From NCBI RefSeq assembly GCF_002237645.1, contig NZ_MJUZ01000041.1, positions 62,001 to 126,000 of the forward strand: DNA of 64,000 nucleotides, in the 5' to 3' direction. This document shows, piece by piece, positions 37,435 to 47,795 of the stretch; the stretch's first letter is position 1, and the number at the start of each line of letters is the position of its first letter. This DNA is from Desulfovibrio sp. MES5 (GTDB lineage: Bacteria; Desulfobacterota; Desulfovibrionia; Desulfovibrionales; Desulfovibrionaceae). Made by a program: the position numbers and the translations under genes. The notes below the pieces were generated by a model. It saw nothing but the letters and a program-made list of their open reading frames with translations. It was not told the DNA's origin and ran no database searches.

Positions 37435-38357
37435 ATCTTCACCCTGGAGAAAGTATTGCTTTCCAAATCGGTCGACTCAGTTGAAAGATTAGAGCCAGCA
37501 AATTATTGCAACGAGTTTTCGTGCGATGTCACTTGCGATGAAAACAAGACAATCTATATTTTAATACACAAAAACGTTATTTACTGAAACTGTTTTCCTA
37601 CAAAGAGCGTATCACACTATACCAGGCCATGAAACAGTAATTTTATTACATTAAAAAACATGGTATTATACGATAGTATGACTTGTATTTCAGGTTTGAA
37701 ATCATATTTTATCCATAAAAACTCTGTCTGATGGCACTTTAAACAGCCCATGTTTCTCCATCAATTCCACGACAAACAATACATAAAAACATAAGCGGAG
37801 AGAAAATTATTTTTAGCAATATTCAAGGTACTACTCTACTTTTCAACAAGCAAAACAACCGCCTTTGCGTCGAGATGCACAGAAATGCGGCTTTGATCTC
37901 CACATCCATTGGATAAATACTGCATACCACATTCTTTCCCCATGCGTGCGCATCAGACGAATGCCGTAAAGCGCGTAAACTGCGGGCGCTGCCTTCAAGG
38001 GCAGCTTGTTGCCTGGCCCTACAGCCGCCACGCAGGCCAGAAGCATGTCTTCCCCGATCAGGCATCCCGGCCCCGTCATCCCGGCCCAGTCGTGCCCCTC
38101 AGGCCGAGCTGCCTATACTAACAGGAATGCAACGGGCTCATGACTGGATCGCAGAGCCACAGACAGGCAAGTATAAAAACTGATCCTCTGCAACATGATA
38201 GAAATAAATATATTTACGGCAGTAAATGACATATCGACAAATCAGTTCTGACAGAATGAACCCTATTTTTCTTTATTGATAATCTTTCTTGCACACCCTC
38301 AATAAATAAAATATGAATCGTGCGTAGGCTATAATATCCCATCCTCGCGAGTTTCTT
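37435..38357. other. 923-bp AT-rich spacer between divergent MCP and MFS genes
   Basis: 37435-37860 is far more AT-rich than the surroundings. It should hold the promoters of both genes. No ORF with a ribosome site and no clear RNA were seen. It may be imported or regulatory DNA. Confidence 0.5.
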
Positions 38358-39587
38358 ATGCACACCGAATCCAGGGCACGATCCCTGACCTTCCTTTCCT
38401 TGCTCTGTTTTGCGCTGGCCGACGTACGTGACGGTCTGGGGCCATTTTTTGGAGTTTTTTTGCAAAGCAAAGGCTGGCTGCCGGACGAAATCGGCTATGT
38501 CATGACGGCCGGCGGGCTTGCTGGCATGCTTTGCACCACCCCTCTGGGCGCGCTTGCAGACAGGGCCGACAAAAAGCGGCTGCTCCTTGGCTCCACGGTT
38601 ATTCTGATTGTTGTGGCTTGCGGCGGCATCTTTTTATGGTTCAACACCGTTTCCGTCTGGTCATCCAGAATATTGCAGGGCGCTCTGGCAGCGGCCATTG
38701 CCCCGACCCTTTCCGGCATAACCCTGGGCATGGTCGGCCAGAAGGGATTGCCTGCGCGCCTTGGCAAGAATGAGGCATGGAACCATTTTGGCAACGGCGC
38801 TACGGCTGTTCTCGGAACTGTTGTCGGCTATTACTACGGCATTCCTGGCGTCTTTTTTGTCATGGCAGGCATGGGGGTGCTCTGCATTATTTGCCTCGGC
38901 GGCATCAACCCCGCGCACATTGACAATGCAACGGCGCGCGGCCTTGAAGAAACCCAAGGAAAGCCAGAAACCGCGCCAATCCCCCTGCGGGCGCTTTTTT
39001 CTGACCGCGCCCTGCTGGCCATAGCCATTACCCTAGCGTTTTTTCATCTCGGCAACGCGGCCATGCTGCCCCTTCTGGGGCAATCGGCCGTCGCCCGCTT
39101 TGCCGTGAATCCTGCGGCCTACACCGGAGTGACAGTAATCATTGCCCAGGTGACCATGATAGCCACAGCGCTCCTCGGCGCGTGGATAGCGCTTCGGCGC
39201 GGTTATGGCATGCTGTTCTTGATCGCATTGCTGGCTCTGCCGGTGCGGGGCCTTGTGGCCGGTTTTTACGACAGCCCCTGGAGTGTTGTGCCTGTGCAGA
39301 TTCTGGACGGCATAAGCAGCGGCCTGATGGGCGTTGCCACGCCGGGTATTGTGGCCAGAATCTTGCGCGGCAGCGGGCACGTCAATCTGGGCCTGGGTTT
39401 TGTGCTTACCATTCAGGGCATCGGCGCGGCGTTCAGCACAACGTACGGCGGCCTGTTCGCGCACTATATCAGCTACAGCGCGGCATTTTTGGCCCTGGCA
39501 GTCGCTCCGTGCGTGGGTTTGGCGGTCTTTATTTTCGCGAGCAGGCGGTACCGCTCGCTTACGAACGCAGCTACGGCTTTCAGCTGA
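38358..39587 (+). CDS. Major facilitator superfamily transporter
   Basis: A protein of 409 residues with about twelve membrane helices. The loop between helices 2 and 3 has the MFS motif GALADRADKKRLLL. The N-terminal helix carries charged ADVRDGLGPFFGVFL. The substrate is not evident, and no substrate-specific neighbours help. The ribosome site before the ATG is poor (GCGAGTTTCTT). Repeat B follows the stop codon. Confidence 0.88.
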   Translation: MHTESRARSLTFLSLLCFALADVRDGLGPFFGVFLQSKGWLPDEIGYVMTAGGLAGMLCTTPLGALADRADKKRLLLGSTVILIVVACGGIFLWFNTVSVWSSRILQGALAAAIAPTLSGITLGMVGQKGLPARLGKNEAWNHFGNGATAVLGTVVGYYYGIPGVFFVMAGMGVLCIICLGGINPAHIDNATARGLEETQGKPETAPIPLRALFSDRALLAIAITLAFFHLGNAAMLPLLGQSAVARFAVNPAAYTGVTVIIAQVTMIATALLGAWIALRRGYGMLFLIALLALPVRGLVAGFYDSPWSVVPVQILDGISSGLMGVATPGIVARILRGSGHVNLGLGFVLTIQGIGAAFSTTYGGLFAHYISYSAAFLALAVAPCVGLAVFIFASRRYRSLTNAATAFS

Positions 39588-39636
39588 CGCGCCGTGCCGA
39601 TGCGGGCAAACCGATTTTGGGGAACACGTTGAAATA

Positions 39637-39777
39637 CTTTTGGGGGCCCTTTTGCAAAAGGGTTCCTCTCCCATGCCCCCTCTAAAACTCTTATTGCATG
39701 TAAGTATGCTTCAAAGGGATTTTCTGATCTGAAGCGGGAGTTTCTGAGACAGTGCCTTCCCGGCACACAGCATCTCA
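39637..39777 (-). repeat. Repeat family B, copy 2
   Basis: The palindrome core CCCTTTTGCAAAAGGG (39647-39662) starts about 60 bp after the MFS stop. CTAAAACTCTTAT and a tail ending GCACACAGCATCTC follow, matching copy 1 in the opposite direction. Confidence 0.8.
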
Positions 39778-39914
39778 AGGGTCGCCTGCGCCAGCTGCTG
39801 CCAAAGTCAGATGCACTAAACAGGACAATCTGTTTCCCTGCCTCGATGGGAATACTGGCTGAGTGTCTTTGAAAGGCATCGTACAACGCATACAAACGCA
39901 GCAGACAGGGCTGT

Positions 39915-40061
39915 TTAGAGCTTTTTAACTTTGAAAAAGTTTGAATGCTCTAACGCTGCGCGAGAATGCGCGCGCCATAACATGGCGTGGGTTCTGCAGA
40001 AAATTGCATTTTTCTGCAGAATGACAACTTTGAAATGTGAAGCATTTCAAAGTTAATCTGG
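39915..40061 (+). repeat. Repeat family A, copy 3
   Basis: It runs from TAGAGCTTTTTAACTTT to AAAGTTAATCTGG. The stem TTCTGCAGAAAA/TTTTCTGCAGAA and the closing hairpin AACTTTGAAATG/CATTTCAAAGTT are both perfect. Confidence 0.85.
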
Positions 40062-40238
40062 CCTAGTGGGCCTTTGGCGCCCGCAAGGTTTCATTTGGCG
40101 ACGCCAGAACACCCGGATGGGGTTATTACAGGGGCAAAATCTTGCAACCTATACCACAAATAAGAGTAACTAACTAAATATATTTATATTTTTATTTCCT
40201 TAACAAATCATTGCTACCGCTCCGGGCAGCAAACAATA

Positions 40239-40266
40239 TTGACTATCTATTATCAACTGCTATGCT
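40239..40266 (+). promoter_or_regulatory. Sigma-70 promoter of sodB
   Basis: TTGACT and TATGCT are separated by 16 bp in an AT-rich stretch, 79 bp before the sodB start. Confidence 0.55.
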
Positions 40267-40344
40267 GGGAATTAAGAACTTTCTGGGGAGGAGGCATCGG
40301 TCTGTCAATTTTTCAACACGAAAACATACCATAAGGAGTTAACC

Positions 40345-40932
40345 ATGGAACGAGTTCTGCCCGAACTTCCCTATGCTATGAGCGCCCTTGCACCCGCCAT
40401 CTCACAGGAAACACTGGAATATCATTATGGCAAGCACCACAGGGCCTATGTTACGAATCTGAACAATCTTCAGGAAGGCACCGACTATAAGGACATGCCG
40501 CTTGAAGAGATCATCAAAAAAGCCCCTGATTCGCCCATTTACAACAATGCCGCTCAAGTTTGGAATCACACGTTTTTCTGGAACTGTATGAAGCCCAATG
40601 GCGGCGGAAAGCCCGAAGGCGCATTGGCTGATGCCATTGCCGCACAATGGGGCAGCTTCGACAAATTCAAGGAAGAGTTTTCGGCCAAAGCTGCCGGCAA
40701 CTTCGGCTCAGGCTGGACATATCTTGTCAAAAAATCCAGCGGCGCGCTGGAAATCCAAAACCTGGGGGCTGCGGGCAACCCGCTGCGCACCGGCGATACC
40801 CCTGTTATGACGATCGATGTATGGGAGCATGCTTATTATATTGACTATCGTAACGCCCGCCCCAAGTTTATTGAAGCTTTTTTGGAAAAGCTGGTTAACT
40901 GGGAATTCGCAGCCAAAAACTTTAAAGGCTGA
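40345..40932 (+). CDS. sodB: Iron superoxide dismutase
   Basis: A protein of 195 residues without a signal peptide, so cytoplasmic. The metal ligands are H27, H75 (QVWNHTFFW), D158 and H162 (DVWEHAYYIDY). Gln71 before the second ligand fits the iron-type enzyme. AAGGAG precedes the ATG. It removes superoxide, which complements the oxygen-reducing Roo protein elsewhere in the window. Confidence 0.96.
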   Translation: MERVLPELPYAMSALAPAISQETLEYHYGKHHRAYVTNLNNLQEGTDYKDMPLEEIIKKAPDSPIYNNAAQVWNHTFFWNCMKPNGGGKPEGALADAIAAQWGSFDKFKEEFSAKAAGNFGSGWTYLVKKSSGALEIQNLGAAGNPLRTGDTPVMTIDVWEHAYYIDYRNARPKFIEAFLEKLVNWEFAAKNFKG

Positions 40933-40950
40933 CCCTCTTGAGACGATCTG

Positions 40951-40986
40951 AAATAAGGGGGCACGCTTGCGCATGCCCCCTTATTT
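40951..40986 (+). terminator. sodB terminator
   Basis: AAATAAGGGGGCA and TGCCCCCTTATTT form a perfect 13-bp stem, 19 bp after the stop. Confidence 0.9.
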
Positions 40987-41184
40987 GGTTTGAGCGCCCC
41001 GCAGCACCTTCGCATAGGGCATGCACATAACGGCGGCAAAAAACATACGACGCCTGCCCGCGCATGCCGCTCCAGTACTAGGCCCCAAACATCTCCCCGC
41101 CGCCATTCCCGCAAATGTGGATAACAGGCGCGCATGACGTACAGCCCCCGACAAATATTTTTGTATTTGCTCAGGGACTCCAGA

Positions 41185-41328
41185 CCAGATTACCGTTGAA
41201 CTACTTCACATTTCAATTTTTATTGCCGAAAAATGTGATCTTCGGCAGAGTCCACCCTAGGTTGCGGCGCGCTGCGCTCTTGTGCAGCAGCAGAGTATGT
41301 AACTTTTTCAAAGGTAAAATACTCTAAA
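41185..41328 (-). repeat. Repeat family A, copy 4
   Basis: It begins CCAGATTACC and ends AAAATACTCTA. The central hairpin has CTGCCGAA and TTCGGCA arms. Confidence 0.75.
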
Positions 41329-41407
41329 CCGCACCTGTCGTTCCACAACATACCAATAAAACCCACAGTTGCGTTAAAGCACCTGTATGACCCTGGAGAA
41401 TCCGTAT

Positions 41408-41878
41408 ATGAAAAACATTCTTGGCCTTGTTCTCACTGCCGCCCTTACCCTCTGCGCCACCCTTGCCCTGGCTAACGAGGTGAAAACCCCCCATTTTTCC
41501 ATCACGCTCCCCAGTGACTGGACACAGCCCAACGAAATCATCAGTCAGCAGGGTTCCAGCGTTGTTTTATTTCAGAACACCACAGACGGCACTGCCGTGA
41601 CCGTTACTGTGGTTGACGCTCCTATGAGCGCCAAGGACGTGGCCGAACAGACCATCAAAGGCATGAAGAGCGGCGGCATTGCCGCCACCGCCCCCAAGGA
41701 AGAAAACGGCTTCTACGTGTCGTCCTTTGAGCAGGACGGGGCCAAGGGCATCTCGTACTTCGGCTCCAACGGCAAAACCTTTGCCGTGACCTCCATTGTC
41801 GGCCCTGACCTGAATACAGGAAAAGCCCTGCTCAAGAATCTCAAGGTCACTGACGCAAAACTGATCCCCGCGTTTTAG
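41408..41878 (+). CDS. Small exported protein, possibly DcrB/PsbP-like
   Basis: A protein of 156 residues with a clear signal peptide (MKNILGLVLTAALTLCATLALA, cleavage about residue 22). The mature part starts NEVKTPHFSITLPSDWTQ and alternates strands, as in DcrB or PsbP-like folds (an inference from pattern only). GGAG lies eight bases before the ATG at 41408. It is a single gene between sodB and tatA, and repeat B follows its stop. Its function is unknown. Confidence 0.75.
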   Translation: MKNILGLVLTAALTLCATLALANEVKTPHFSITLPSDWTQPNEIISQQGSSVVLFQNTTDGTAVTVTVVDAPMSAKDVAEQTIKGMKSGGIAATAPKEENGFYVSSFEQDGAKGISYFGSNGKTFAVTSIVGPDLNTGKALLKNLKVTDAKLIPAF

Positions 41879-41909
41879 GTTTTAGAACAGTGTCACGTTA
41901 AAATGCTTT

Positions 41910-41950
41910 GTGGGGGAAGGACCCTTTTGCACAAGGGTCTTCTCCCCCAC
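41910..41950 (-). repeat. Repeat family B, copy 3 (core only)
   Basis: GTGGGGGAAGGACCC and GGGTCTTCTCCCCCAC flank TTTTGCACAA, followed by CCCCCTAAAACATTTAT. It starts 32 bp after the stop of the exported protein gene. Confidence 0.8.
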
Positions 41951-42208
41951 CCCCCTAAAACATTTATCGCAAGAGCGTGCCCTGGCCGTGGGGCATAGCC
42001 GCCTTGACTGCGCCTGCAAAGCCTGCTCTCACACGCTGGAACCCGCCAACATGGGCCAGTACCGGCCAATGTGGGGCAATCGGGCCAGTACGGGCATGCC
42101 GCAAGCGGCAAGAGCCTGCATTTGCGACGGCTATCAGTTCTCCCATAGCGGCAGCGCATCCAGCGCTAAAGGCAGTCATTTGGGCCGGGCATTCTGCGGA
42201 CCGACAAT

Positions 42209-42246
42209 GCAAACAAAACCCCGGCCAACGCCGGGGTTTTGTTTGC
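42209..42246. terminator. 17-bp perfect hairpin, terminator downstream of tatA
   Basis: GCAAACAAAACCCCGGC pairs with its complement around CAAC. T-rich arms on both strands would let it work in either direction. Confidence 0.8.
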
Positions 42247-42264
42247 ACATGCAGCGTCAGCCAC

Positions 42265-42296
42265 GCAAAAGCCCCGGGCCAAGACCCGGGGCTTGC
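42265..42296 (-). terminator. Second hairpin terminator of tatA
   Basis: AGCCCCGGG and CCCGGGGCT pair around a 6-nt loop and are followed on the minus strand by TTTTG. It lies 35 bp after the tatA stop. Confidence 0.8.
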
Positions 42297-42330
42297 ATAA
42301 ACCGGTTAAAAGTCGTTCTGATCCGACCTG

Positions 42331-42525
42331 TTAGGCGGACTTATTGTGATCGTTTCCGTTATTGCGAGCGGTTATGTCAATTTCGTCCGGCTCCGTGGTC
42401 GCCTTCTTGAAATTTTTGATAGCCCTGCCAAGTCCGCCGCCTATTTCTGGCAATTTTTTAGAGCCAAACAACAACATTACCACTACCAGCACGACCAGCA
42501 AATGCTGTATACTCAATGCGCCCAT
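42331..42525 (-). CDS. tatA: Sec-independent translocase subunit TatA
   Basis: A protein of 64 residues. It has one N-terminal membrane helix ([14 protein letters not shown]), the conserved hinge [22 protein letters not shown], an amphipathic helix and a polar tail. It forms the pore part of the twin-arginine export system. tatC is not next to it, so it is a stand-alone tatA/E gene. AGGAAGGA precedes the ATG. The exported oxidoreductase at 33216 is a local candidate client. Confidence 0.92.
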   Translation of the reverse strand: MGALSIQHLLVVLVVVMLLFGSKKLPEIGGGLGRAIKNFKKATTEPDEIDITARNNGNDHNKSA

Positions 42526-42790
42526 AAAAACCGTCCTTCCTGTTAAAGGCCGTAAGTTGGCTGCCGGAGCAGAGCCCTACATTCAGCCATTTTCAAGATT
42601 ATACTCTCTCACGAAACAAAAGCAAACAGCCAGAAAGCGTTTATTATGGCCTACTTCAGATTTTTTTATTCGCACCGGGGCAGAAAAACGTATATTCGAC
42701 CGTATGATACTCATTGTGTATTACCCCAGATGAGGCTATATTTTTCTCCCACGAAATTTTCTTCCGTTAAAATCTTATCTCAGGACTAGC

Positions 42791-44572
42791 ATGACCGCAT
42801 CGTTTGAAGAGCTGGGTTTATCCCGCGAATTATTGAAAGCCGTTGAAGATCTGGGCTTTGAAGAGCCCTCCCCCATACAGATACTGGCTATTCCCTCCCT
42901 GCTTGCAGGCCGGGATGCGCTTGGTCAGGCACAGACAGGCACCGGTAAAACGGCAGCCTTTGGCCTGCCCATTCTTGAAAAGCTGACGTCCGGCAAAAAC
43001 GTGCAGGCTCTGGTGCTTTGCCCTACGCGCGAACTGGCCATTCAGGTGTCAGAAGAGTTGAACAAGCTCGCCACCCACAAGCGCGGCGTCGCCATTCTGC
43101 CCATTTATGGCGGCCAGCCCATTGAACGGCAGCTTCGCGCCCTGGCCAAAGGCGTGCAGGTCGTGGTGGGCACACCGGGCCGGGTTATGGATCACATGAA
43201 GCGCGGCACTTTGAAGCTGGACTCCATCCGCGTGGCCGTGCTGGACGAAGCCGACGAAATGCTGGACATGGGCTTTCGTGAAGATATCGAAGCCATCCTT
43301 GAGCAGACCCCGGCCGACTGCCAGCGTGTGCTGTTTTCGGCCACGGTGCCCGCTCCCATCCGCGAACTGTGCAAGCGCTTTTTGCGTGATCCTGAGATGC
43401 TCACCATCGCTCAGAAGATGCTTACGGTTCCTGCCATTGAGCAGGTCTATTACGAGGTTCGGCCTCACCAGAAAATGGACGCGCTTTGCCGCCTGCTTGA
43501 CTCGCAGGGTTTTCGCAAGGCTCTTGTCTTCTGTTCCACCAAGCGCAGCGTTGATGAAGTCACCCTGCACCTGCAGCAGCGCGGCTATCAGGCTGACGGC
43601 CTGCACGGCAACCTTGCCCAGTCGCAGCGTGACCGCGTGATGCAGCGCTTCCGCACTGACGGCCTGGACGTGCTTGTAGCTACGGACGTGGCGGCGCGCG
43701 GCCTTGACGTGGACGACGTGGATGCCGTCGTCAACTATGACATCCCCCACGATGTGGAAAAATACGTACACCGCATTGGCCGCACGGGCCGCGCTGGCCG
43801 TGTGGGCAGCGCCTTCACCTTTGTGACCATGCGCGAACACTACAAGATGCGCGACATCATCCGCTGCACCAAGGCCCGCATTACCGAAGGCCGCCTGCCG
43901 AGCCTGCGCGATGTGGACAGCATCCGTACTTCCCGGCTGCTGGATGAAGTGCGTCAGACCGTTGAAAGCGGCACGCTTGAGCGCTGGCTCATGCTGGTGG
44001 AAGAATTTTTGTCCGCGCAGTTTCCCGATGGCGAAGTCACCAACCGCGACATCTCTGCGGCCCTGCTCAAACTTCTGATGCAGAGGGATTTTGGCGATCA
44101 GGACAAGCCCCTTGAGCAGGACCCCCTGGCCATGGCCCCCCGGCGTTCGTCAAGCGAGCCGTCCGGCAGGCGCGATGGGGACAGGCCCGACACAAGATCG
44201 CAACGGCGCGAAAATGACGGCCCCATGACAAAGATCCATATCAATGTCGGTCATATGCAAAAGGCCAGTCCCCGCGAACTGGTTGGCGCGATCACGGGCG
44301 AAACGGGCATTTCAAGCCGCAACATTGGCGCAATCAGCATCCAGAAAGGCTTCAGCCTTGTGGAAATCGCCTCGGATCTGGCGGAAGATGTGATGACCGT
44401 ACTCAACAAGGGCGTGTTCATCGCTGGAACGCGCGTGACGGCAAAAATGGACAGCGGCAGGCCGGGAACGCCCCGTCCCCGCAAGCCCGGCGCTGCCGGT
44501 TCACGCCGCCAGCCGCCAGCCCGGTACAGCAAAAAACCGCGTGGCTTTCTGGGCGACCGCGACGAGCAATAG
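42791..44572 (+). CDS. deaD: DEAD-box RNA helicase, DeaD/CsdA type
   Basis: A protein of 593 residues. The helicase core has Q motif PSPIQ, motif I AQTGTGKT, motif II DEAD (VLDEADEMLDMGF), motif III SAT and motif VI HRIGRTGRAGR. A C-terminal RNA-binding domain of the DbpA/CsdA kind lies at about 475-555 (KIHINVGHMQKASPRELVGAI). A basic Arg/Pro-rich tail follows. It remodels RNA in ribosome assembly, cold adaptation or decay. Confidence 0.95.
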   Translation: MTASFEELGLSRELLKAVEDLGFEEPSPIQILAIPSLLAGRDALGQAQTGTGKTAAFGLPILEKLTSGKNVQALVLCPTRELAIQVSEELNKLATHKRGVAILPIYGGQPIERQLRALAKGVQVVVGTPGRVMDHMKRGTLKLDSIRVAVLDEADEMLDMGFREDIEAILEQTPADCQRVLFSATVPAPIRELCKRFLRDPEMLTIAQKMLTVPAIEQVYYEVRPHQKMDALCRLLDSQGFRKALVFCSTKRSVDEVTLHLQQRGYQADGLHGNLAQSQRDRVMQRFRTDGLDVLVATDVAARGLDVDDVDAVVNYDIPHDVEKYVHRIGRTGRAGRVGSAFTFVTMREHYKMRDIIRCTKARITEGRLPSLRDVDSIRTSRLLDEVRQTVESGTLERWLMLVEEFLSAQFPDGEVTNRDISAALLKLLMQRDFGDQDKPLEQDPLAMAPRRSSSEPSGRRDGDRPDTRSQRRENDGPMTKIHINVGHMQKASPRELVGAITGETGISSRNIGAISIQKGFSLVEIASDLAEDVMTVLNKGVFIAGTRVTAKMDSGRPGTPRPRKPGAAGSRRQPPARYSKKPRGFLGDRDEQ

Positions 44573-45321
44573 GGCAACCGCCCCTGACCAGAGTTAAAAA
44601 CCGTCCGTTCACTGCAGTGTGAACGGGCGGTTTTTCTGTTTACGGCGCCGTTCCACCAGCCATTCCCCCCAGCGCGGCCCCCATCTGCACGGCACGCTCG
44701 CGCATTTCTTTTCCTCGCTCCGGGGCTGGCTGTCCCAATCCACGCTTTCTGAGAAAAATGCTCGTCTGGCTGTCGTGCGCTGGCGCGGGGCATGCAGTCG
44801 CAACGTCCCCGTTCTTGTTCACGGGGCCGCATGAACAGCTGGCGAAATCGACATGCCCATACCCGCGCAACGGGCAAAAACGCCAGTGGCCATTGCATGC
44901 GGCTGTCCGCCGTAATCGCTGTGCCGGACACAGTGAAAATGCTTACACTCCAAAAGGTAATCTGCTATGCTGACTCCAGACTCCGTAATGACGGGCTGGC
45001 GGCGGCATGCGCGCCTTTACATTCACAAGCGCGCTGCCATCTTGCCAGGCAGGCTACATGACCCGCCTGGGCAGCGCCAACATACTCTTAGCGTGCATCA
45101 TAAGCTGCAAGAAACCAGTTGGTTATCATATTCGCCACTCTTCGGCATGGGCATATTTTTTCTCTAACTTGCCATAATATAAAACTTCAGGCAGTTAAAA
45201 GTATACATCATAGTGGTCAGTTATCTACTTCTTTATGTGCTCTTTAGAGCCCGTCATTTGTCGTCGGCCGTCAACTGCTCTTAACAGGCTGGCATTTAAG
45301 TTTATTATAAGGAGTGGACTC
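44573..45321. other. 749-bp spacer after deaD, no recognised gene
   Basis: After the deaD terminator there is about 300 bp of coding-like GC-rich sequence open on both strands but without a convincing start. An AT-rich stretch leads into the MCP gene. It may be a decayed gene. Confidence 0.45.
44594..44638 (+). terminator. deaD terminator
   Basis: AAAAACCG...CCGTTCAC pairs with GTGAACGG...CGGTTTTT around a short loop, with one mismatch, followed by TTTTCTGTTT. Confidence 0.9.
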
Positions 45322-47415
45322 ATGAGACGTGGCTTGATGACTAAAATGATCCTTTTCATCCTTGTCCCGGCGATTCTTGGTCTGGTGCTGCTCGCTGGCA
45401 TGAGCTACAAAATGTCAGAAAAAATCCTGCGCACGCAGATTGAAACCGACATGACAACGGTGTTGCAGACCCAGGCCTCAGGCGTACATGCCGTTATTAT
45501 GGGATTAAGAGATTCCCTTGCCATAGTATCACAGAACAACAGGATCACGCAGTACATAAATCTCTACAACACTGGCGAGCCAGACGTCCTTTCCTCACCG
45601 CAGGCCGCAGCGGTGGATAACGCCTTGCGCGAATTCACCGAAGTCAGCGGCAATATCGTCTACGGTGCGCTTATAGCTCCAGACGGAAAGGTGATCGCCC
45701 ACCATGTCAGAGGGCAGAGCGGCCCCAGCAAGACCGTTGGAACGGATTTTTCCACGCGCCCCTATTTTCCCAAAGCCTTGAAGGGCAACACCAGCATCTC
45801 GGATGTGGTCAGCCTCACCACAGGGCAGCCCACAACGGTTATTGCCCTTCCGGTTAAACGCGAAGGCAAGATAGTTGGCGTCGTTACCGTGGGCATTGAC
45901 GACGCCAATCTGGCGGACGAAACGACCAACCTCGTCAAGGTGGGACAAAAGGGCTTTGCCTTTATCTATGACATGAACGGCAAGATGATCATGCACCCGG
46001 ACCCCAAGGTGCGCACCCGCGAAGACGGCGCGCTGGCTCATGTGCGGGAGATGGTCGGCACAAAGCATGGCCGCGTCACATACACCGATGCCCAGGGCGA
46101 GGCCAAGATCATCTATTTCCAGCAGTTGCCTGAAGAAAACTGGATTATCGGCCTTGAACTCGACAGCAACGAAATACTTGCGCCGGTGCAGCAGTTGTTC
46201 ACCAATGCCCTGCTGCTGGCAGGGGGGTGCGTGTTGATTGTCGGGCTCATGATCATTGTTTCAGCGCGCGGCATTGCACGCATGGCCCGCGGTTTTTCCC
46301 ACATGGCTGAGGCCGTGGCCGGAGGACAGCTGGATACGGACGAGAAAAGACAGCTTCTGCTCAAGCACGCCCGAAACCGCAAGGACGAATTCAGTGTTCT
46401 TGCTCAGGGCATGGAACATATGGTTGCCAACATAAAAAGCCTGCTTGAAGAAGGTGAACAAAAAACGCTGGCCGCCGAGCAGGCCGCCGCTGCGGCGCAA
46501 CAAGCCACAGTACAGGCCGAAGAGGCGGCACAGCGCGCCGAGCGCGCCAAGCGCGAGGGTATGCTTGCCGCTGCGGAACAGCTGGAAGGGGTGGTTTCCA
46601 TCATTTTCTCCGCCTCCAGCCAGCTTTCTGCCCAGATTGAGCAGTCCGACCACACGGCGGTGGGGTCGGCCCAGCGCCTGGGCGAAGCCGCCACTGCCAT
46701 GAACGAAATGAACGCCACCGTGCAGGAGGTTGCCCGCAACGCTTCCGCCGCCGCGTCCGTGTCAGCCGAAACCAAGGTCAATGCCGAGACCGGGGCAAAA
46801 ATCGTGCAAAGCGCCCTGCAAAGCATCGATCAGGTGCACAAGGTTTCGCTTGAGCTTAAAGAAGACATGGCAAAGCTCAGCGAGCACGCGCAGGCCATCA
46901 ACCGCATCATGAGCGTCATTTCGGACATAGCCGATCAGACCAACCTGCTGGCGCTTAACGCCGCCATTGAAGCGGCCCGCGCCGGCGATGCCGGACGGGG
47001 CTTTGCCGTGGTCGCCGATGAAGTGCGCAAGCTGGCCGAAAAAACCATGGCCTCAACCCACGATGTGGGCGGCGCCATTGCCGCCATACAGGAAAGCGTT
47101 TCCCAGAGCGTTTCCGCCATGGACAAGGCCCTGCACGAGGTGGAGACAGCCACCCTCTTTGCCAACCAGTCCGGCGACGCCCTGCGGCAGATCGTCACCA
47201 ATGTTGAAGCCTCGGCGGATCAGGTGGGCGCAATCGCCACGGCCAGCGAAGAGCAGTCCGCTGCCAGCGAAGAGATCAACCAGTCCATCACGCAGGTAAA
47301 CGAGATGTCCAACCAGACGGCCCAGGCCATGGGTGAAGCCGCGCAGGCGGTGGCCGAGCTGGCGCGGCAGGCGCAAGCCCTCAACCAGCTTATCGCAGAG
47401 ATGAAACAGGGATAA
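45322..47415 (+). CDS. Methyl-accepting chemotaxis protein with Cache sensor domain
   Basis: A protein of 697 residues. Its first membrane helix is [20 protein letters not shown] double-Cache type periplasmic domain follows ([17 protein letters not shown], then [17 protein letters not shown]). The second helix is [22 protein letters not shown], an Ala-rich coiled coil and the signalling hairpin ([20 protein letters not shown]) complete it. AAGGAG precedes the ATG at 45322. The region from coiled coil to hairpin is close to that of the MCP at 35347-37434, so the two share a common ancestor but sense different ligands. Confidence 0.93.
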   Translation: MRRGLMTKMILFILVPAILGLVLLAGMSYKMSEKILRTQIETDMTTVLQTQASGVHAVIMGLRDSLAIVSQNNRITQYINLYNTGEPDVLSSPQAAAVDNALREFTEVSGNIVYGALIAPDGKVIAHHVRGQSGPSKTVGTDFSTRPYFPKALKGNTSISDVVSLTTGQPTTVIALPVKREGKIVGVVTVGIDDANLADETTNLVKVGQKGFAFIYDMNGKMIMHPDPKVRTREDGALAHVREMVGTKHGRVTYTDAQGEAKIIYFQQLPEENWIIGLELDSNEILAPVQQLFTNALLLAGGCVLIVGLMIIVSARGIARMARGFSHMAEAVAGGQLDTDEKRQLLLKHARNRKDEFSVLAQGMEHMVANIKSLLEEGEQKTLAAEQAAAAAQQATVQAEEAAQRAERAKREGMLAAAEQLEGVVSIIFSASSQLSAQIEQSDHTAVGSAQRLGEAATAMNEMNATVQEVARNASAAASVSAETKVNAETGAKIVQSALQSIDQVHKVSLELKEDMAKLSEHAQAINRIMSVISDIADQTNLLALNAAIEAARAGDAGRGFAVVADEVRKLAEKTMASTHDVGGAIAAIQESVSQSVSAMDKALHEVETATLFANQSGDALRQIVTNVEASADQVGAIATASEEQSAASEEINQSITQVNEMSNQTAQAMGEAAQAVAELARQAQALNQLIAEMKQG

Positions 47416-47795
47416 GGCGCGTTCAGGCCAGCCCTGAGCCAGCGTCGGGGGCCGCCATAGTCGGAACGGCAACCAGGGCAGCCCTTGCCCGCTGCGTCAG
47501 GCGAAGAGTGCGGGGTGCAGCCCACTGGCAAAAGGCAGGTTTTTGCGGCATGGTGGTCATGACCAATGGCAAGAATACGCGTACCGAGCGGGATTTATTG
47601 CTCTTGTATAACAGATTGCCTTTACGGATACATATTCGCCAAGGCTGCGGCGCGTAACTCTGCGGGTGCGCAGTGCATGACAGCGCTGATGCGCCGCGCG
47701 GCACGGCCAGACCACGCAGCCCGTGCATTTTCTAAGTAAAATCACGTCTCCCCTCTCGCTACGGCCCGACGATCTCACAACAAAAGGCAGACCTC
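47416..47795. other. 380-bp spacer before modD
   Basis: No terminator with a T-run, no riboswitch and no gene were recognised. It must hold the modD promoter. Confidence 0.45.

Larger units (their letters stand above)
39588..40344. other. 757-bp spacer with repeats A and B and the sodB promoter
   Basis: Repeat B (39637-39777) follows the MFS gene and repeat A (39915-40061) lies in the middle. An AT-rich stretch before sodB holds its promoter. No gene is seen. Confidence 0.6.
40933..41407. other. 475-bp spacer with terminator and repeat A
   Basis: The sodB terminator (40951-40986) and repeat A copy 4 fill most of it. No gene is seen. Confidence 0.55.

Noticed and set aside
44640-44931. Possible small gene after deaD on either strand
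   Set aside because: Frames are open, but no start with a ribosome site and no recognisable domain were found.
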